Assembly (NCBI GenBank): GCA_032716605.1
Contig: CM064571.1
Location: 13,547,262-13,611,261 of the forward strand
DNA: 64,000 bases
Direction of reading: 5' to 3'
From: Paralithodes platypus
Taxonomy: Eukaryota > Arthropoda > Malacostraca > Decapoda > Lithodidae
The translations under genes were made by a program, and so were the position numbers. The notes beneath the pieces were generated by a model, which was not told the DNA's origin, did not search any database, and saw nothing but the letters and a program-made list of their open reading frames with translations. This document shows positions 61,200-64,000 of this stretch, piece by piece (within the stretch, counting starts at the first letter, position 1; the number at the start of each line of letters is the position of its first letter).

Positions 61200-61960
61200 A
61201 GGGGGCGTTGGTTTGGTCAGTGTGTGTAGGTGTGATGTGGGTGAGTGTGTGTGTGGGGTACTTGTAAGGTATATGTTGGTTGTACAGGGGCGTTGGTTTG
61301 GTGGGTGTGGATGTAGGTGTGTGTGGGTAGGTGTGGATGTGAGTGTGTGGGGGTGCTTGTAAGGTATATGGGGGGTTATACAGGAGCGTTGGTGTGGTGG
61401 GGATGGATGTAGGTGTGTGTGGGTAGGTGTGAATGTGGGTGTGTGGGGGGTACTTGTAAGGTATATGGGGGTTGTACAGGGGCGTTGGTGTGGTGGGGAT
61501 GGATGTAGGTGTGTGTGGGAAGGTGTGTGGGGGGTACTTGTAAGGTATATGTGGGTTGTACAGGGGCGTTGGTTTGATGGGGATGGATGTAGGTGTGTGT
61601 GGGTAGTTGTGGGAAGGTGTGTGGGGGGTACTTGTAAGGTATATGTCGGTTGTACAGGGGCGTTGGTTTGATGGGGATGGATGTAGGTGTGTGTGGGTAG
61701 GTGTGGGAAGGTGTGTGGGGGGTACTTGTAAGGTATATGTGGGTTGTACAGGGGCGTTGGTTTGATGGGGATGGATGTAGGTATGTGTGGGTAGGTGTTG
61801 ATGTAGGTGTGTGTGGGTAGGTGTGGATGTGGGGGGTACTTGTAAGGTATACTGTATGTGGGTTGTATTGGTGTGGTGGGATGTGAGGTGTGTGGGTAGG
61901 TGTGGATGTGTGTTGTGTGTGGTAGGTGTGGATGTGGGGGGGGTACTTGTAAGGTATACT
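61200..61960. repeat. 80-105 bp tandem repeat, G/T-rich
   Basis: Units contain gggtacttgtaaggtatatg, then ggttgtacaggggcgttggt and atggggatggatgtaggtgt. Unit length varies with the number of gtgtgggtag blocks. About seven to eight units. Confidence 0.92.
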
Positions 61961-64000
61961 GTATGTGGGTTGTATAGGGTACTTGTAAGTATACTGTATG
62001 TGGGTTGTATAGGGTACTGTAAGGTATGTATGTGGGTTGTTAGGGTACTTGTAAGGTATCCTGTATGTGTGTTGTATAGGGTACTTGTAACGTATACTGT
62101 ATGTGGGTTGTATAGGGTACTTGTAAGGTATACAGTATGTGGGTTGTATAGGTACTTGTAAGGTATACTGTATGTGGGTTGGGGTACTTGTGGTATACTG
62201 TATGTGGGTTGTATAGGGTACTTGTAAGGTATACTGTATGTGGGTTGTATAGGGTACTTGTAAGGTATACTGTATGTGGGTTGTATAGGGTACTTGTAAG
62301 GTATACTGTATGTGGGTTTGTATAGGGTACTTGTAAGGTATACTGTATGTGGGTTGTATAGGGTACTTGTAAGGTATACTGTATGTGGGTTGTATAGGGT
62401 ACTTGTAAGGTATACTGTATGTGGGTTGTATAGGGTACTTGTAAGGTATACTGTATGTGGGTTGTATAGGGTACTTGTAAGGTATACTGTATGGGGGTTG
62501 TATAGGGTACTTGTAAGGTATACTGTATGTGGGTTGTATAGGGTACTTGTAAGGTATACTGTATGGGGGTTGTATAGGGTACTTGTAAGGTATACTGTAT
62601 GTGGGTTGTATAGGGTACTTGTAAGGTATACTGTATGGGGGTTGTATAGGGTACTTGTAAGGTATACTGTATGGGGGTTGTATAGGGTACTTGTAAGGTA
62701 TACTGTATGTGGGTTGTATAGGGTACTTGTAAGGTATACTGTATGTGGGTTGTATAGGGTACTTGTAAGGTATACTGTATGTGGGTTGTATAGGGTACTT
62801 GTAAGGTATACTGTATGTGGGTTGTATAGGGTACTTGTAAGGTATACTGTATGTGGGTTGTATAGGGTACTTGTAAGGTATACTGTATGTGGGTTGTATA
62901 GGGTACTTGTAAGGTATACTGTATGTGGGTTGTATAGGGTACTTGTAAGGTATACTGTATGGGGGTTGTATAGGGTACTTGTAAGGTATACTGTATGTGG
63001 GTTGTATAGGGTACTTGTAAGGTATACTGTATGTGGGTTGTATAGGGTACTTGTAAGGTATACTGTATGTGGGTTGTATAGGGTACTTGTAAGGTATACT
63101 GTATGTGGGTTGTATAGGGTACTTGTAAGGTATACTGTAAGTGGGTTGTATAGGGTACTTGTAAGGTATACTGTATGGGGGTTGTATAGGGTACTTGTAA
63201 GGTATACTGTATGGGGTTGTATAGGGTACTTGTAAGGTATACTGTATGTGGGTTGTATAGGGTACTTGTAAGGTATACTGTATGGGGGTTGTATAGGGTA
63301 CTTGTAAGGTATACTGTATGTGGGGGTTGTATAGGGTACTTGTAAGGTATACTGTATGTGGGTTGTATAGGGTACTTGTAAGGTATACTGTATGTGGGTT
63401 GTATAGGGTACTTGTAAGGTATACTGTATGTGGGTTGTATAGGGTACTTGTAAGGTATACTGTATGTGGGTTGTATAGGGTACTTGTAAGGTATACTGTA
63501 TGTGGGTTGTATAGGGTACTTGTAAGGTATACTGTATGTGGGTTGTATAGGGTACTTGTAAGGTATACTGTATGTGGGTTGTATAGGGTACTTGTAAGGT
63601 ATACTGTATGGGGGTTGTATAGGGTACTTGTAAGGTATACTGTATGTGGGTTGTATAGGGTACTTGTAAGGTATACTGTATGTGGGTTGTATAGGGTACT
63701 TGTAAGGTATACTGTATGGGGGTTGTATAGGGTACTTGTAAGGTATACTGTATGTGGGTTGTATAGGGTACTTGTAAGGTATACTGTATGGGGGTTGTAT
63801 AGGGTACTTGTAAGGTATACTGTATGTGGGTTGTATAGGGTACTTGTAAGGTATACTGTATGTTGGTTGTATAGGGTACTTGTAAGGTATACTGTATGTG
63901 GGTTGTATAGGGTACTTGTAAGGTATACTGTATGGGGGTTGTATAGGGTACTTGTAAGGTATACTGTATGTGGGTTGTATAGGGTACTTGTAAGGTATAC
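61961..64000. repeat. 36-bp tandem repeat running off the window
   Basis: Unit gggtacttgtaaggtatact followed by gtatgtgggttgtata, about 56 copies, with the variant gtatggggg in some units. It keeps one plus-strand frame open for 307 codons, again without meaning. The unit equals the first part of the preceding 80-105 bp unit plus 'actgt'. Confidence 0.97.

Noticed and set aside
62312..63235. 307-codon plus-strand frame of repeated 12-residue units
   Set aside because: Same cause: a 36-bp satellite without stops in that phase.

Overview
This is animal nuclear DNA, almost certainly arthropod and most likely a decapod crustacean. The support is indirect: TTAGG-type telomere-like motifs, very long microsatellites, and LINE, SINE, Academ, piggyBac and Ty3/Gypsy families known from crustacean genomes. 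There are no operons, Shine-Dalgarno sites or phage genes. There is a 100-base assembly gap at 15890-15989. The window is a graveyard of mobile DNA, with one candidate host-type gene (a protein kinase), one broken unrecognised gene (secreted or membrane protein) and one intact piggyBac transposase.

Layout. 1-1.4 kb: four adjoining MITE or foldback elements, mostly with TTAA ends. 1.4-5.7 kb: a LINE with a second, poly(A)-tailed LINE inserted in it. 5.8-7.1 kb: another TTAA MITE and a 59-bp tandem array. 7.1-15.9 kb: a decayed, extremely pyrimidine-rich I/jockey-type LINE followed by head-to-tail partial copies up to the gap. 16-17.1 kb: nested inverted-repeat elements, the inner one with telomere-like repeats. 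17.8-18.6 kb: LINE ends. 19.5-20.8 kb: kinase gene on the minus strand with one frameshift. 21.5-23.3 kb: a LINE interrupted by a second LINE end. 23.5-24.8 kb: SINE head, Helitron terminus, piggyBac-like MITE. 25.1-26.1 kb: two TTAA MITEs in direct orientation. 26.1-30.7 kb: piggyBac-type transposon with an intact 879-residue transposase. 29.5-31 kb: SINEs and long TA and GA microsatellites.

31-43.4 kb is a five-level nest. A palindromic MITE, with a minisatellite grown out of its own interior, contains a TTAA MITE. That MITE contains an Academ-type DNA transposon (zinc finger, DDE transposase and XPG-like nuclease in one 1409-residue frame). The Academ element contains an L2/CR1-group LINE carrying a 2A peptide motif, and the LINE contains a (TTA)n-tailed retro-fragment. 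Target-site duplications or aligned empty sites support most steps.

48.0-53.2 kb is a very young Ty3/Gypsy element: its 346-bp LTRs differ at one position and it is flanked by ATCCC. Its single gag-pol frame has lost the reverse transcriptase core. 54.3-58.2 kb (minus) is a large gene for a signal-peptide and transmembrane protein, broken by two stops and two frameshifts. 58.5-64 kb is satellite DNA in three blocks: a 24-bp repeat, an 80-105 bp repeat, and a 36-bp repeat apparently derived from the second.

The elements interact. The SINE at 29.57 kb shares its 3' end with the 2A-bearing LINE, the likely source of its retrotransposition machinery. The Gypsy element must have borrowed reverse transcriptase. 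The short TTAA elements need a transposase in trans, and the piggyBac protein is one candidate. All family assignments come from motifs read by eye; no database search was run.
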